A stretch of 40,226 nucleotides of DNA from Acidobacteriota bacterium (GCA_020200095.1 JAIVJJ010000234.1:1-40226), one strand, 5' to 3'. Shown: positions 31,542 through 37,364, numbered from the stretch's first letter. Notes: generated by a model from the sequence alone, not told the origin. Translations and numbers: made by a program.

Positions 31542-31786
31542 TTGTCCACCTTTTCAATAGTGTTAGCACTGCCATCATAATAGTCCCCCACTTCTAAAGT
31601 AACCCACACATCTTTCTTAATACAAACACGACCTGTGTTACCTGTCGCTTTATCTACTAGATAAACGCGATAACATAGCGGCTTATGAACCTTTTTCTTT
31701 TCCGTAACTACACCACGTTCAACTCCACATCCACCAATTAGTAATAAACTGCTGAGCACTAGAATTATTAAGCTTTTGAATCGCAT
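31538..31786 (-). CDS. 82-aa lipoprotein
   Basis: Signal sequence MRFKSLIILVLSSLLLIGGC ends in a clear lipobox (L-I-G-G-C20), so the mature protein would be lipid-anchored outside the membrane. The mature part is about 62 aa with two further cysteines and a beta pattern (CYRVYLVDKATGNTGRVCIK). Phage lipoproteins often block superinfection (as Llp or Cor do). That role is inferred. Confidence 0.72.
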   Translation of the reverse strand: MRFKSLIILVLSSLLLIGGCGVERGVVTEKKKVHKPLCYRVYLVDKATGNTGRVCIKKDVWVTLEVGDYYDGSANTIEKVDN

Positions 31787-31787
31787 T

Positions 31788-32045
31788 TTACACCTCCGGC
31801 TCTATTTCTGCAATAGTTGTTTTCTCATCAATAATATACATAAATCCCCCATCCACTTCAATCCAAATTTTCCCATTAATCACCTTAAAACTTTCTACGA
31901 TTCCATTAATACCAATCGAATATCCTTCATACCAAGGTGCCAATGGATTATCTACCAACTCCACCCATTCTTCTAATGTAAGAATTCGATCCGTACGTAT
32001 GTATTTACCTTTCCATATTTTATTCAACTCATTAACATCCATCAT
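31788..32045 (-). CDS. 85-aa hypothetical protein
   Basis: It reads like a small beta protein (SIGINGIVESFKVINGKIWI, EVDGGFMYIID) after a helical start with tryptophans. No motif recognised. It sits in the accessory operon directly before the lipoprotein gene. Confidence 0.55.
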   Translation of the reverse strand: MMDVNELNKIWKGKYIRTDRILTLEEWVELVDNPLAPWYEGYSIGINGIVESFKVINGKIWIEVDGGFMYIIDEKTTIAEIEPEV

Positions 32046-32047
32046 TT

Positions 32048-32374
32048 TTAATTAATCACCCCTAACAAAATTACCTCGGCCACGGCCTGCACCACAGAGT
32101 CATGAGGATCAAGAGTCTCTAACATATCCGCTAACGCTGCGGTAAGCGGATCATCCCCGCTCGGATCGTCCTCAGCTTTCACGCGCAAACCGGCCAGCCT
32201 CGCGGTCTCAATTCGCTGACGTAACAACTCCGCTAAATGTATTCTAACTATTCCTATTAAACGCTCAGCTATCACAAAATCTTCGATATCTGCCGCTTCA
32301 TACTTATGAATAAAGCGCATTAATGCCGTTCGGATTACAGAAAGATCTGCAGTCGTCACTTTTAATTCAATCAT
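32048..32374 (-). CDS. 108-aa helical hypothetical protein
   Basis: Helical throughout (LSVIRTALMRFIHKYEAADI, ERLIGIVRIHLAELLRQRIE, ADMLETLDPHDSVVQAVAEV). The part after residue 60 is GC-richer. It begins MIELKV, like the gene at 32412-32612 which begins MIELQR, perhaps reflecting the local duplication. Not recognised. Confidence 0.55.
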   Translation of the reverse strand: MIELKVTTADLSVIRTALMRFIHKYEAADIEDFVIAERLIGIVRIHLAELLRQRIETARLAGLRVKAEDDPSGDDPLTAALADMLETLDPHDSVVQAVAEVILLGVIN

Positions 32375-32395
32375 CGTTATAGCCTCCCGTATCTA

Positions 32396-32422
32396 ACAAT
32401 ACCATTGCAATTTAATCACTGA
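32396..32422. repeat. 27-bp direct repeat, copy 1
   Basis: TAACAATACCRTTGCAATTY and the following AATCACT recur at 32587-32613 with two mismatches. On the coding strand it covers the end of one gene (stop within AGTGATT) and the degenerate start of another (V-I-K-L-Q-W-Y-C-stop). Confidence 0.8.
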
Positions 32423-32612
32423 CTCGCCTCCTAAACTCCTGTTCCCGAAAAGATATTACGTTTAACATAACACCATCTTTGAATTTTCGCCAACCGGTAG
32501 AAAATTTTAAATACGTATATCCATCCGCGTGCATCCCCTCCATAACCTCGCCATAATTCGCAACTACATCACCACAAATAAGCTCATAACAATACCGTTG
32601 CAATTCAATCAC
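32412..32612 (-). CDS. 66-aa hypothetical protein in a duplicated gene block
   Basis: Start MIELQRYCYELICGDVVANY lies inside repeat copy 2, and its own stop lies in repeat copy 1. The end REQEFRRRVSD resembles AEFKDRVSD of the gene before. The middle is beta-like (GYTYLKFSTGWRKFKDGVML). Not recognised. Tail-to-start duplication is visible at both ends. Confidence 0.55.
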   Translation of the reverse strand: MIELQRYCYELICGDVVANYGEVMEGMHADGYTYLKFSTGWRKFKDGVMLNVISFREQEFRRRVSD

Positions 32613-32613
32613 T
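32587..32613. repeat. 27-bp direct repeat, copy 2
   Basis: Partner of the repeat at 32396-32422 (25 of 27 bases equal). Here it covers the stop of the 75-aa gene and the working start of the 66-aa gene. Confidence 0.8.
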
Positions 32614-32832
32614 TACCCGATCCTTAAACTCTGCCTCTACGGCTTTAATAATATCCTCATTACTCACATCATCCGGATCGCGCAAAACGACAATCGCAAT
32701 AGCGAGACCCCTTACTATACCGCGGATAGTTTTCGTATCCTGACCCCGTGCTTTTTTATCAAGATACGTTCGTGTTCTGTCCTCCATTTCGCTTTCAATC
32801 GTCAATGCACGCATGTCCTGTATTAGAGCCAT
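32605..32832 (-). CDS. 75-aa helical protein, paralogue of 31260-31541
   Basis: It begins MALIQDMRALTIESEMEDRT, then IRGIVRGLAIAIVVLRD and a DIIKAVEAEFKDRVSD end that match the 93-aa protein at 31260-31541. Overlaps the next gene by 8 bp. Function unknown. Confidence 0.6.
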   Translation of the reverse strand: MALIQDMRALTIESEMEDRTRTYLDKKARGQDTKTIRGIVRGLAIAIVVLRDPDDVSNEDIIKAVEAEFKDRVSD

Positions 32833-32846
32833 TACGATTCACCCTC

Positions 32847-33341
32847 CTATCCTGAACATGTCGCGCCGTTAGCATCCAGAGTACGCAATGCGTCAATGTA
32901 ACTCGGACTAGCATCATTCTTACCGCTATACACCTTGGTATGGTCCTTTGCAACCATCAGAGAGGCGTAGTCTTGCCCATCAACCGTTACATACCTGAGT
33001 TGACGGCCGTAGCGATCCAAGTCAACCCCAAGCTGTTTCGACAGAGTTACAGAAGATCCCTGCGCTGTTAGGACAGCGTCAGCATCCACTAACGCCTTTT
33101 GACCCCCTGGGGTCCCTGTCTCACAGGAATCAATACCAAGTACACGGACGTGAGCGCCACCCGCGACGACGAACGTATCGCCGTCGATCACACGTGTTAC
33201 GACTACCGGCTCACTTTCCATTACTATCGTTGTCGATGTAGCCGGCATTTGTGAAGGCTCATTCGTCGGAGTACCGCTAACACATGAAGTGGTGAGCATT
33301 ACGCCCGAGAATGTCAGAGCGATTACAGACAAACGGATCAT
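32847..33341 (-). CDS. Lipid-anchored thermonuclease (SNase-like)
   Basis: A 164-aa protein with signal and lipobox MIRLSVIALTFSGVMLTTSC (C20), a Pro/Thr-rich linker to about 45, then a staphylococcal-nuclease domain: VIDGDTF at 51-57 (D53, D55), VRVLGIDSCE with R66, D71 and E74, and DRYGRQLRYV with the second arginine. All catalytic positions seem present, so it should cut DNA outside the membrane. That could destroy incoming rival DNA or help uptake of nucleotides. Codons are GC-richer than its neighbours. Confidence 0.85.
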   Translation of the reverse strand: MIRLSVIALTFSGVMLTTSCVSGTPTNEPSQMPATSTTIVMESEPVVVTRVIDGDTFVVAGGAHVRVLGIDSCETGTPGGQKALVDADAVLTAQGSSVTLSKQLGVDLDRYGRQLRYVTVDGQDYASLMVAKDHTKVYSGKNDASPSYIDALRTLDANGATCSG

Positions 33342-33351
33342 TATGTACCTT

Positions 33352-33528
33352 CTATTCCCAAGAGATCAGTTTTAATGTGATTACAATTGGATCGTCCCCA
33401 TGACTAATACTTAATTCAACAGAGTCATATACCTCTTTCAAAATCTCTGCTCTCACTTTCCGTAAATATCCCGCGATTTCATAATAATTAGTAGAAGCTG
33501 TTTGTCCCGGAAAGCCCAATTCACTCAT
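33352..33528 (-). CDS. 58-aa hypothetical protein
   Basis: ATG 33528, TAG 33352-33354. MSELGFPGQTASTNYYEIAG is followed by a helix and a strand end (PIVITLKLISWE). Sits just ahead of the nuclease lipoprotein. Not recognised. Confidence 0.6.
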   Translation of the reverse strand: MSELGFPGQTASTNYYEIAGYLRKVRAEILKEVYDSVELSISHGDDPIVITLKLISWE

Positions 33529-33531
33529 AAT

Positions 33532-33693
33532 CTAAAACTCCTGACGCGTTGGCTTACTTAATGTCGACTTGTCGAATTTCTTTTTATGCTTAGTACAAAA
33601 CCATAACATTCCTCGTTTCCATTCCGCATCGGCCTTACAGCCATATTGTGCACATTTGTGTGTTCCCGCGAGAACACGGGCCAACCATCGCAT
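33532..33693 (-). CDS. 53-aa zinc-binding-type protein
   Basis: ATG 33693, TAG 33532-33534. Cysteines and histidines are spaced as H-K-C, Y-G-C and F-C-T-K-H (THKCAQYGCKADAEWKRGML then WFCTKH), a C-x4-C ... C-x2-H pattern like a treble-clef or small zinc ribbon. Basic C-terminal end. DNA or RNA binding possible. Confidence 0.62.
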   Translation of the reverse strand: MRWLARVLAGTHKCAQYGCKADAEWKRGMLWFCTKHKKKFDKSTLSKPTRQEF

Positions 33694-33694
33694 T

Positions 33695-33850
33695 TTAGAT
33701 CGCCCCCTCTTTTTCCAATCGACGCAACCGCCGATAGAATACTATGAAATCGCCGATGATAAGAGCTGCCGTAAATCCTAAGAGAACCCATGGCCCCCCG
33801 AACACAAACATGCATAATCCCATTAGAATTGTAATAGCTGTCCAGTCCAT
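33695..33850 (-). CDS. 51-aa two-span membrane peptide
   Basis: ATG 33850, TAA 33695-33697. Two hydrophobic spans (AITILMGLCMFVFGG and PWVLLGFTAALIIGDFIVF) end in a basic tail RRLRRLEKEG. Function unknown. Confidence 0.62.
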   Translation of the reverse strand: MDWTAITILMGLCMFVFGGPWVLLGFTAALIIGDFIVFYRRLRRLEKEGAI

Positions 33851-33859
33851 TATAATCCC

Positions 33860-34027
33860 CTATGCCTTCTCGAATACACCCTCAGACACAATTCGCCACG
33901 CATCGCCTTCCGGACAAATTCTCTTTCCGTGCGGTGTACGCTCAATTAGTTTAAAGGGAAGATTATGTACAGGGCACGTAAACGCCCAATCCTCCGTTAG
34001 GGTAATTACTATATACTGTGTAGGCAT
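33860..34027 (-). CDS. 55-aa hypothetical protein with paired cysteines
   Basis: ATG 34027 is preferred (GGAGG 4 nt upstream); the frame extends to 34069 but would overlap the gene before. Strand MPTQYIVITLTEDWAFTCPV, then H-N-L-P and GKRICPEGD. Two cysteines and one histidine could bind metal. Not recognised. Confidence 0.58.
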   Translation of the reverse strand: MPTQYIVITLTEDWAFTCPVHNLPFKLIERTPHGKRICPEGDAWRIVSEGVFEKA

Positions 34028-34191
34028 CCGTCCTCCGCGGCTTGCTCGTCGAATGAAACGAGGATACATGGCTCATCGTCAGCGTTGAATTCGATGTAGT
34101 CAAGCCCCCTGCCATATTCGTCTTTCACGTCCTGATCACCATGCCGGCTAATCAGTTTCTGAACATGGTGGGTTAGCTCCGATGCTAGCAT
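34009..34191 (-). CDS. 60-aa acidic hypothetical protein
   Basis: ATG 34191 with GGGAG upstream. MLASELTHHVQKLISRHGDQ, then DYIEFNADDEPCILVSFDEQ. Small alpha-beta protein of unknown role in the leftward accessory operon. Confidence 0.58.
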   Translation of the reverse strand: MLASELTHHVQKLISRHGDQDVKDEYGRGLDYIEFNADDEPCILVSFDEQAAEDGCLHSI

Positions 34192-34309
34192 TACGATCTC
34201 CCATCAATAGTCATTTATGGAATGCGCGACGGTGGCCCAGGGCACCAATTTTCCCCCGCTTTTAACCGATTCCGTTATTTAATTCGCGCGCTCCCGGGTT
34301 TGTGGCTAA

Positions 34310-34501
34310 TCACTCGCTCCGGCCCCGGCCGTTCCAGTTCACACCTACCCCGTGTGTGATGTCGAGTAGGGTGGTAGTTTTGGCTGGCACTGGCGTGGGG
34401 AGACTGCAAATTCGCAGCATGGTCACTCCGGTCTCGTGATGGAAGTAGATCACACCACGAACCGCGTCGATCTCCAACACTCCCTTAAACTGCTCGGCCA
34501 T
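34310..34501 (-). CDS. 63-aa hypothetical protein
   Basis: ATG 34501 with CGGAGG upstream. Beta-like (GVLEIDAVRGVIYFHHETGV, TMLRICSLPT). A TATAGAT at about 34522-34528 on the minus strand could be a -10, but no good -35 goes with it. The stretch 34192-34309 downstream carries nothing I can identify. Confidence 0.55.
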   Translation of the reverse strand: MAEQFKGVLEIDAVRGVIYFHHETGVTMLRICSLPTPVPAKTTTLLDITHGVGVNWNGRGRSE

Positions 34502-34580
34502 CTCTACCTCCGTGTCTCGGATCTATAACACACCTACATTCTTTGGTTGAGTGGGGGCTAACGGCGCACTCCGTCATGTA

Positions 34581-34754
34581 TTAGCCGATCCGGTACGGTG
34601 CAAGGTCATCGGAATTCTCTATAGTCTGTTGTCCATTCCCCCACCTGACGTGACATGCGTCGTTTTCGAGTTTGTCATGAACGCGTCCGACTGGCGGGTG
34701 CAGTAATGCAGCATCCTCAAAGCGCGTCACCAAATCGTCAACATTCATCGCCAT
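34581..34754 (-). CDS. 57-aa hypothetical protein, first gene of the leftward accessory unit
   Basis: ATG 34754 with AAAAGGAAA upstream is chosen because the longer frame (to 34817) would begin inside the promoter at 34799-34827. MAMNVDDLVTRFEDAALLHP, then a tryptophan-bearing polar half. Not recognised. Confidence 0.58.
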   Translation of the reverse strand: MAMNVDDLVTRFEDAALLHPPVGRVHDKLENDACHVRWGNGQQTIENSDDLAPYRIG

Positions 34755-34798
34755 TTTCCTTTTGTGTGAGAAGTGGCCCCTCCGGTCATTCAATGTCA

Positions 34799-34827
34799 AT
34801 ATTAGCAGATGACTCACCGTTAGTCAA
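34799..34827 (-). promoter_or_regulatory. Leftward promoter with operator C in the -35/spacer
   Basis: On the minus strand TTGACT (34822-34827), 17-bp spacer, TAATAT (34799-34804). The operator GACTCACCGTTAGTC (34811-34825) covers the -35 and is identical to site B. It drives the 34754 gene and probably the accessory genes after it. Confidence 0.75.
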
Positions 34828-34906
34828 GAGGAATGGGAAGGGAAAATCTCACCGGTCGCACAGGAGCCTGCACGCCCTCGCGCACGCACATCACCCGTAC
34901 GACCTG

Positions 34907-34937
34907 TACCCCCGTGCCCAAAGGGCACTAGGGGGTA
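34907..34937. other. Strong hairpin
   Basis: TACCCCCGTGCCC (34907-34919), loop AAA, then GGGCAC-TA-GGGGGTA (34923-34937): 13 base pairs with a 2-nt bulge, flanked by GTAC. No U-run follows on either strand, so it may be a cruciform or a U-less terminator. Confidence 0.55.
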
Positions 34938-34982
34938 GTACGGGTTCCGTACTCAGGTCACCCCTCGCCCTTTTTGATCTAC

Positions 34983-35013
34983 CGTACTCACCGTACCTGT
35001 TTCCGTACTTGTC
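34983..35013. repeat. CGTACT composite repeat, copy 1
   Basis: CGTACTCA, then CGTAC starting 9 bp on, then CGTACTTGTC starting 12 bp after that. The same three blocks with the same spacing recur at 35104-35134. Further single motifs lie at 34896, 34948, 35058 and, inverted, 34938. Confidence 0.8.
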
Positions 35014-35103
35014 TGACCTGCGTAAATGAAGATCCACGTTCCCCACCATTCCCGTATCGTACTTGCTCTATTCGATCTCCAATGACCGTCCATAGTAGTC
35101 TCA

Positions 35104-35134
35104 CGTACTCAGCGTACTATATAGCGTACTTGTC
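35104..35134. repeat. CGTACT composite repeat, copy 2
   Basis: Blocks CGTACTCA, CGTAC and CGTACTTGTC with 9- and 12-bp steps exactly as in copy 1, 121 bp away. The bases between blocks differ (one and seven positions), so the blocks are under selection while the spacers are not. Confidence 0.8.
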
Positions 35135-35171
35135 ATACATTCCACTGTAGATGATCCACAGGGCATGATCT

Positions 35172-35186
35172 CCGCATCTGCGGAAC
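35172..35186 (+). repeat. CCGCANNTGNGGAAC direct repeat, copy 1
   Basis: CCGCATCTGCGGAAC: near-palindromic CCGCA/TGCGG core plus AAC tail. First of three in the same orientation, 32 and 35 bp apart (about three helical turns). Confidence 0.7.
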
Positions 35187-35203
35187 ATCTCAGGAGCACG
35201 ACA

Positions 35204-35218
35204 CCGCAGATGAGGAAC
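35204..35218 (+). repeat. CCGCANNTGNGGAAC direct repeat, copy 2 (degenerate)
   Basis: CCGCAGATGAGGAAC, differing at three positions from copy 1. Confidence 0.6.
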
Positions 35219-35238
35219 ACACCTTATACTCCGGGCTG

Positions 35239-35253
35239 CCGCATGTGCGGAAC
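35239..35253 (+). repeat. CCGCANNTGNGGAAC direct repeat, copy 3
   Basis: CCGCATGTGCGGAAC, one difference from copy 1. It ends 24 bp before the -35 of the next promoter, a good place for an activator or upstream repressor. Confidence 0.7.
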
Positions 35254-35277
35254 CGACAAAAAATCTCTCAGGTCCAC

Positions 35278-35306
35278 TTGACTCACCGTCAGTCAAACGC
35301 TATGCT
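35278..35306 (+). promoter_or_regulatory. Rightward promoter with operator D
   Basis: TTGACT (35278-35283), 17-bp spacer, TATGCT (35301-35306). Operator GACTCACCGTCAGTC (35280-35294) covers the -35 and half the spacer. Serves the 77-aa gene. Confidence 0.75.
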
Positions 35307-35338
35307 TAAGATAGAACAACGAACTTGGAGAGATTGCT

Positions 35339-35572
35339 ATGGACGCCCCCGCTTTCCGTACCATCAACCCGCGTGTTCACAGCCGGATCACCACTGCTAA
35401 TGGAGTGGTAGAAGTCAACTGGGTACGCGGGAGTTCAACGAAGCCGTCGTTGACGAGTTTATATGAGGTTGTGAACCCTGCAACCGAAACCGTGGTCTTC
35501 ACGGGTCAGTGGCAGGGAATCGTGACCTATTGTACGGGACCGGTACGTAGACGGATGACAGACCAGACTTAG
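35339..35572 (+). CDS. 77-aa hypothetical protein, first gene of the right arm
   Basis: ATG 35339 with GGAGAG upstream, 33 nt after the -10 of promoter D. Beta-like (RVHSRITTANGVVEVNWVRG, TETVVFTGQWQGIVTY), GC-richer than average. It forms a single-gene unit because promoter E follows at once. Not recognised. Confidence 0.65.
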   Translation: MDAPAFRTINPRVHSRITTANGVVEVNWVRGSSTKPSLTSLYEVVNPATETVVFTGQWQGIVTYCTGPVRRRMTDQT

Positions 35573-35585
35573 AAAACATGTAACA

Positions 35586-35614
35586 CTGACTCACCGTCAA
35601 GCGATATATAGAGT
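35586..35614 (+). promoter_or_regulatory. Rightward promoter with operator E
   Basis: CTGACT (35586-35591), 17-bp spacer, TAGAGT (35609-35614). Operator GACTCACCGTCAAGC (35588-35602) has a weaker right half. Confidence 0.6.
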
Positions 35615-35645
35615 GTAAGGCCCGAACAGAACGGAGAACGAGAAC

Positions 35646-35804
35646 ATGACAGACCCACGCTACACCACCTATCAGGATCGTACTGGACAATGGATCGTAT
35701 GAGACGCCAGCGAGGGCACTCCTGAGAGTCCACGCACCTACACCACTAAGCTCGAAGCTCAACTCCGCATAGCGGAAGTAACGAGAGAGGGTTATCTCCG
35801 ATGA
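35646..35804 (+). pseudogene. Small gene interrupted by an in-frame TGA at codon 19
   Basis: ATG 35646 has CGGAG upstream and follows promoter E. The frame reads 18 codons (MTDPRYTTYQDRTGQWIV), meets TGA at 35700-35702, then stays open for 33 good codons (DASEGTPESPRTYTTKLEAQ...) to a TGA at 35802-35804 that overlaps the next ATG. The stop replaces what looks like a tryptophan codon (TGG to TGA, as in 'IVWDAS'). It may be a recent nonsense mutation, a sequencing error or readthrough. The flanking ATGA coupling shows the full frame was once translated. Function unknown. Confidence 0.65.
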
Positions 35805-36085
35805 CACGCATCACTCATAACGATGTGACTAACCTATTCGGGCGTTTGAAGCACCTCGCCCAAGGACAGGGATTCCCTCAGACCGAGTACTGGTGTCTGC
35901 AACGTGGTTATCCGTCGCAACATATCCCATATCAACTCTACCTGTCAGGTGACCCCTACGGATCGGGTCAGCGTTCACACCCACTGGGTAACTGGATCGG
36001 CGACACAGCCCGTGAAGCATATTGCTGGCTGGATGGGGCGATTCGAATGATGATCGCAATCCATGACCTAAACAGAAGTGAGTAG
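35801..36085 (+). CDS. 94-aa conserved phage hypothetical protein
   Basis: ATGA-coupled to the interrupted gene. Helical start (DVTNLFGRLKHLAQGQGFPQ), then an aromatic, glycine-rich half (YQLYLSGDPYGSGQ) and a C-terminal helix (AREAYCWLDGAIRMMIAIHD). The pattern resembles small actinophage proteins of unknown function. Confidence 0.65.
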   Translation: MTRITHNDVTNLFGRLKHLAQGQGFPQTEYWCLQRGYPSQHIPYQLYLSGDPYGSGQRSHPLGNWIGDTAREAYCWLDGAIRMMIAIHDLNRSE

Positions 36086-36148
36086 AAATGACTATTATGG
36101 CTGATTCATTGACCCTACTGATCATATTTGCAGAGATGAGGTAAGACC

Positions 36149-36292
36149 ATGCAAACATTTATAGTTGAGTGGGATGAGTCGGAAGGTCCAGCGGCGAGCT
36201 GGGTTGACAGTGTGGAAGAGCGAGATATTCTAGTAATAGAACTGGCAAAAGAAGGTAAATCCCCTGCTTGGGCTGAAGAAGGAATAAAATGA
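36149..36292 (+). CDS. 47-aa acidic hypothetical protein
   Basis: ATG 36149, TGA 36290-36292. MQTFIVEWDESEGPAASWVD and an acidic helix. An 18-codon frame at 36088-36144 (MTIMADSLTLLIIFAEMR) lies before it and may be a leader peptide or nothing. Not recognised. Confidence 0.55.
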   Translation: MQTFIVEWDESEGPAASWVDSVEERDILVIELAKEGKSPAWAEEGIK

Positions 36293-36354
36293 TCGATAAT
36301 GAAAGATTGCTGTGGAAAGTATGATAATCGGCACTGCCCAGATTAGGAGGAGTT

Positions 36355-36588
36355 ATGCTAAGTTATGTTGCACGCCCTACATTTCGGGCGTTTGCTAAGG
36401 AATTGAAATCCGATCAAGTGATTTCCCACCCCGCCGGGTGCGCCATAGTAAATCGGCTGTGGCATGAAGCCGATACTGTAGTCCTTTTTGTCCGATTCGA
36501 GCATGGGTCAGACTATGTGCGATCCAACCCCAATCGCACGTGGTTAGTCATGGGGGTCGATCATGACACTGATCGCGCCCGGCGGTGA
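36355..36588 (+). CDS. 77-aa hypothetical protein
   Basis: ATG 36355 after AGGAGG. Helix-strand protein (FRAFAKELKSDQVISHPAGC, TVVLFVRFEHGSDYVRSNPN). No motif known. The 62 nt before it contain only an 11-codon frame. Confidence 0.6.
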   Translation: MLSYVARPTFRAFAKELKSDQVISHPAGCAIVNRLWHEADTVVLFVRFEHGSDYVRSNPNRTWLVMGVDHDTDRARR

Positions 36589-36611
36589 AATAAACGATAG
36601 TGAGGCGAGAC

Positions 36612-36785
36612 ATGTTTACTCCTAAAACTAGAGCTCATGAAGACGAGCCGGGCCCGGTATTGATCTACTCATGCCCTAAGTGTCCGTCTCGTTTCGCTAA
36701 TGCCGCGGGCGTAATCCGGCATTGCAAAATCATGCATAACTTAGCAAAAGAGATCGATCGGGCAATTATAGATGGGAAGACATAA
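36612..36785 (+). CDS. 57-aa C2H2 zinc-finger protein
   Basis: ATG 36612 (GAGG upstream); GTG 36600 is in frame but has no SD. CPKCPSRFANAAGVIRHCKI followed by M-H gives C-x2-C-x12-H-x4-H with a phenylalanine at the core position, a classical C2H2 finger. These are common in eukaryotes and rare but known in bacteria (Ros/MucR) and phages. Probably DNA- or protein-binding. Confidence 0.72.
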   Translation: MFTPKTRAHEDEPGPVLIYSCPKCPSRFANAAGVIRHCKIMHNLAKEIDRAIIDGKT

Positions 36786-36786
36786 A

Positions 36787-36942
36787 ATGACCGGCATTCA
36801 AATTCTTGCCGAGGCAATTATCAACGCATGGCGAAATAATGAGCCTGATGACTTGCTGCTGCGCGAATTACTATACCGTATGGGTGTGGCGAAAGATACT
36901 GCCCATTATTTAGTAACAGGAGTGAAAAATGCTCACAGTTAA
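36787..36942 (+). CDS. 51-aa helical hypothetical protein
   Basis: ATG 36787 one base after the previous stop, TAA 36940-36942. MTGIQILAEAIINAWRNNEP, then DDLLLRELLYRMGVAKDTAH. Overlaps the next ATG by 14 bp. Not recognised. Confidence 0.58.
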   Translation: MTGIQILAEAIINAWRNNEPDDLLLRELLYRMGVAKDTAHYLVTGVKNAHS

Positions 36943-37072
36943 CTTATACCGTGTCCGAGTATCCGACGAGTTGCTAAGTATGATAGCAAAAAAGCTCTCC
37001 ATCGAAGCGAATGAGGACCTAATACGCTTACTAGAAGCGTGGCGTAATGAATGCCGAGAGGGCACAGAATGA
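36929..37072 (+). CDS. 47-aa helical hypothetical protein
   Basis: ATG 36929 with AGGAG upstream, TGA 37070-37072. MLTVNLYRVRVSDELLSMIA, then KKLSIEANEDLIRLLEAW. Ribbon-helix-helix style strand then helices is possible but unproven. Confidence 0.58.
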   Translation: MLTVNLYRVRVSDELLSMIAKKLSIEANEDLIRLLEAWRNECREGTE

Positions 37073-37197
37073 GGGAGGAAATCTGGCGTCAATGGAATAC
37101 TCCTCTCTGGGAAACAGTTGAGACAACAATCGGCCCATGTGATTGTGGCGCCGAATCCATATTAGATTGCGAGTGCCATGGAGCTGACGTAAAATGA
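37069..37197 (+). CDS. 42-aa cysteine-rich peptide
   Basis: ATGA overlap at both ends. C-D-C-G and C-E-C-H (PCDCGAESILDCECHGAD) could hold one zinc ion. Acidic overall. Confidence 0.6.
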   Translation: MREEIWRQWNTPLWETVETTIGPCDCGAESILDCECHGADVK

Positions 37198-37343
37198 AAC
37201 TTATTTATGATATGGAGGAAGATGTCACGGAGTGTTCGGATTGCCGGAGTTTAGCGTATGGCATGCCGGACAAACATCCCTGTTTTTTGTTCCCCCATGC
37301 TTGTGTGCCTGTCGAATTGGATAACGGCGACGATGTTGACTAA
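37194..37343 (+). CDS. 49-aa cysteine-rich peptide
   Basis: ATG 37194, TAA 37341-37343 which lies inside operator F. C-S-D-C, then C-F-L-F-P-H-A-C: another possible zinc site. Acidic tail (ELDNGDDVD). Last gene before promoter F. Confidence 0.6.
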   Translation: MKLIYDMEEDVTECSDCRSLAYGMPDKHPCFLFPHACVPVELDNGDDVD

Positions 37344-37364
37344 CCGTTAGACATGCTCTATAAT
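37336..37364 (+). promoter_or_regulatory. Rightward promoter with operator F (consensus -10)
   Basis: TTGACT (37336-37341), 17-bp spacer, perfect TATAAT (37359-37364). Operator GACTAACCGTTAGAC (37338-37352). The strongest-looking promoter in the window. Confidence 0.82.

Larger units (their letters stand above)
34828..35277. other. Gene-free control region or origin candidate
   Basis: About 450 bp between two divergent operator promoters. No frame here looks like protein; the long open frame crossing 34655-35029 is low-complexity in K/S/P/H and crosses the promoter. It holds a long hairpin, nine or ten CGTAC-type motifs (two fixed composite arrays) and three CCGCANNTGNGGAAC direct repeats. 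The density of repeated sites is what one expects of a replication origin or a central regulatory hub. Confidence 0.6.

Noticed and set aside
34655-35029. 124-codon open frame on the plus strand
   Set aside because: It crosses promoter C, the hairpin and the CGTACT repeats, has low-complexity composition and no SD. Treated as a chance frame.
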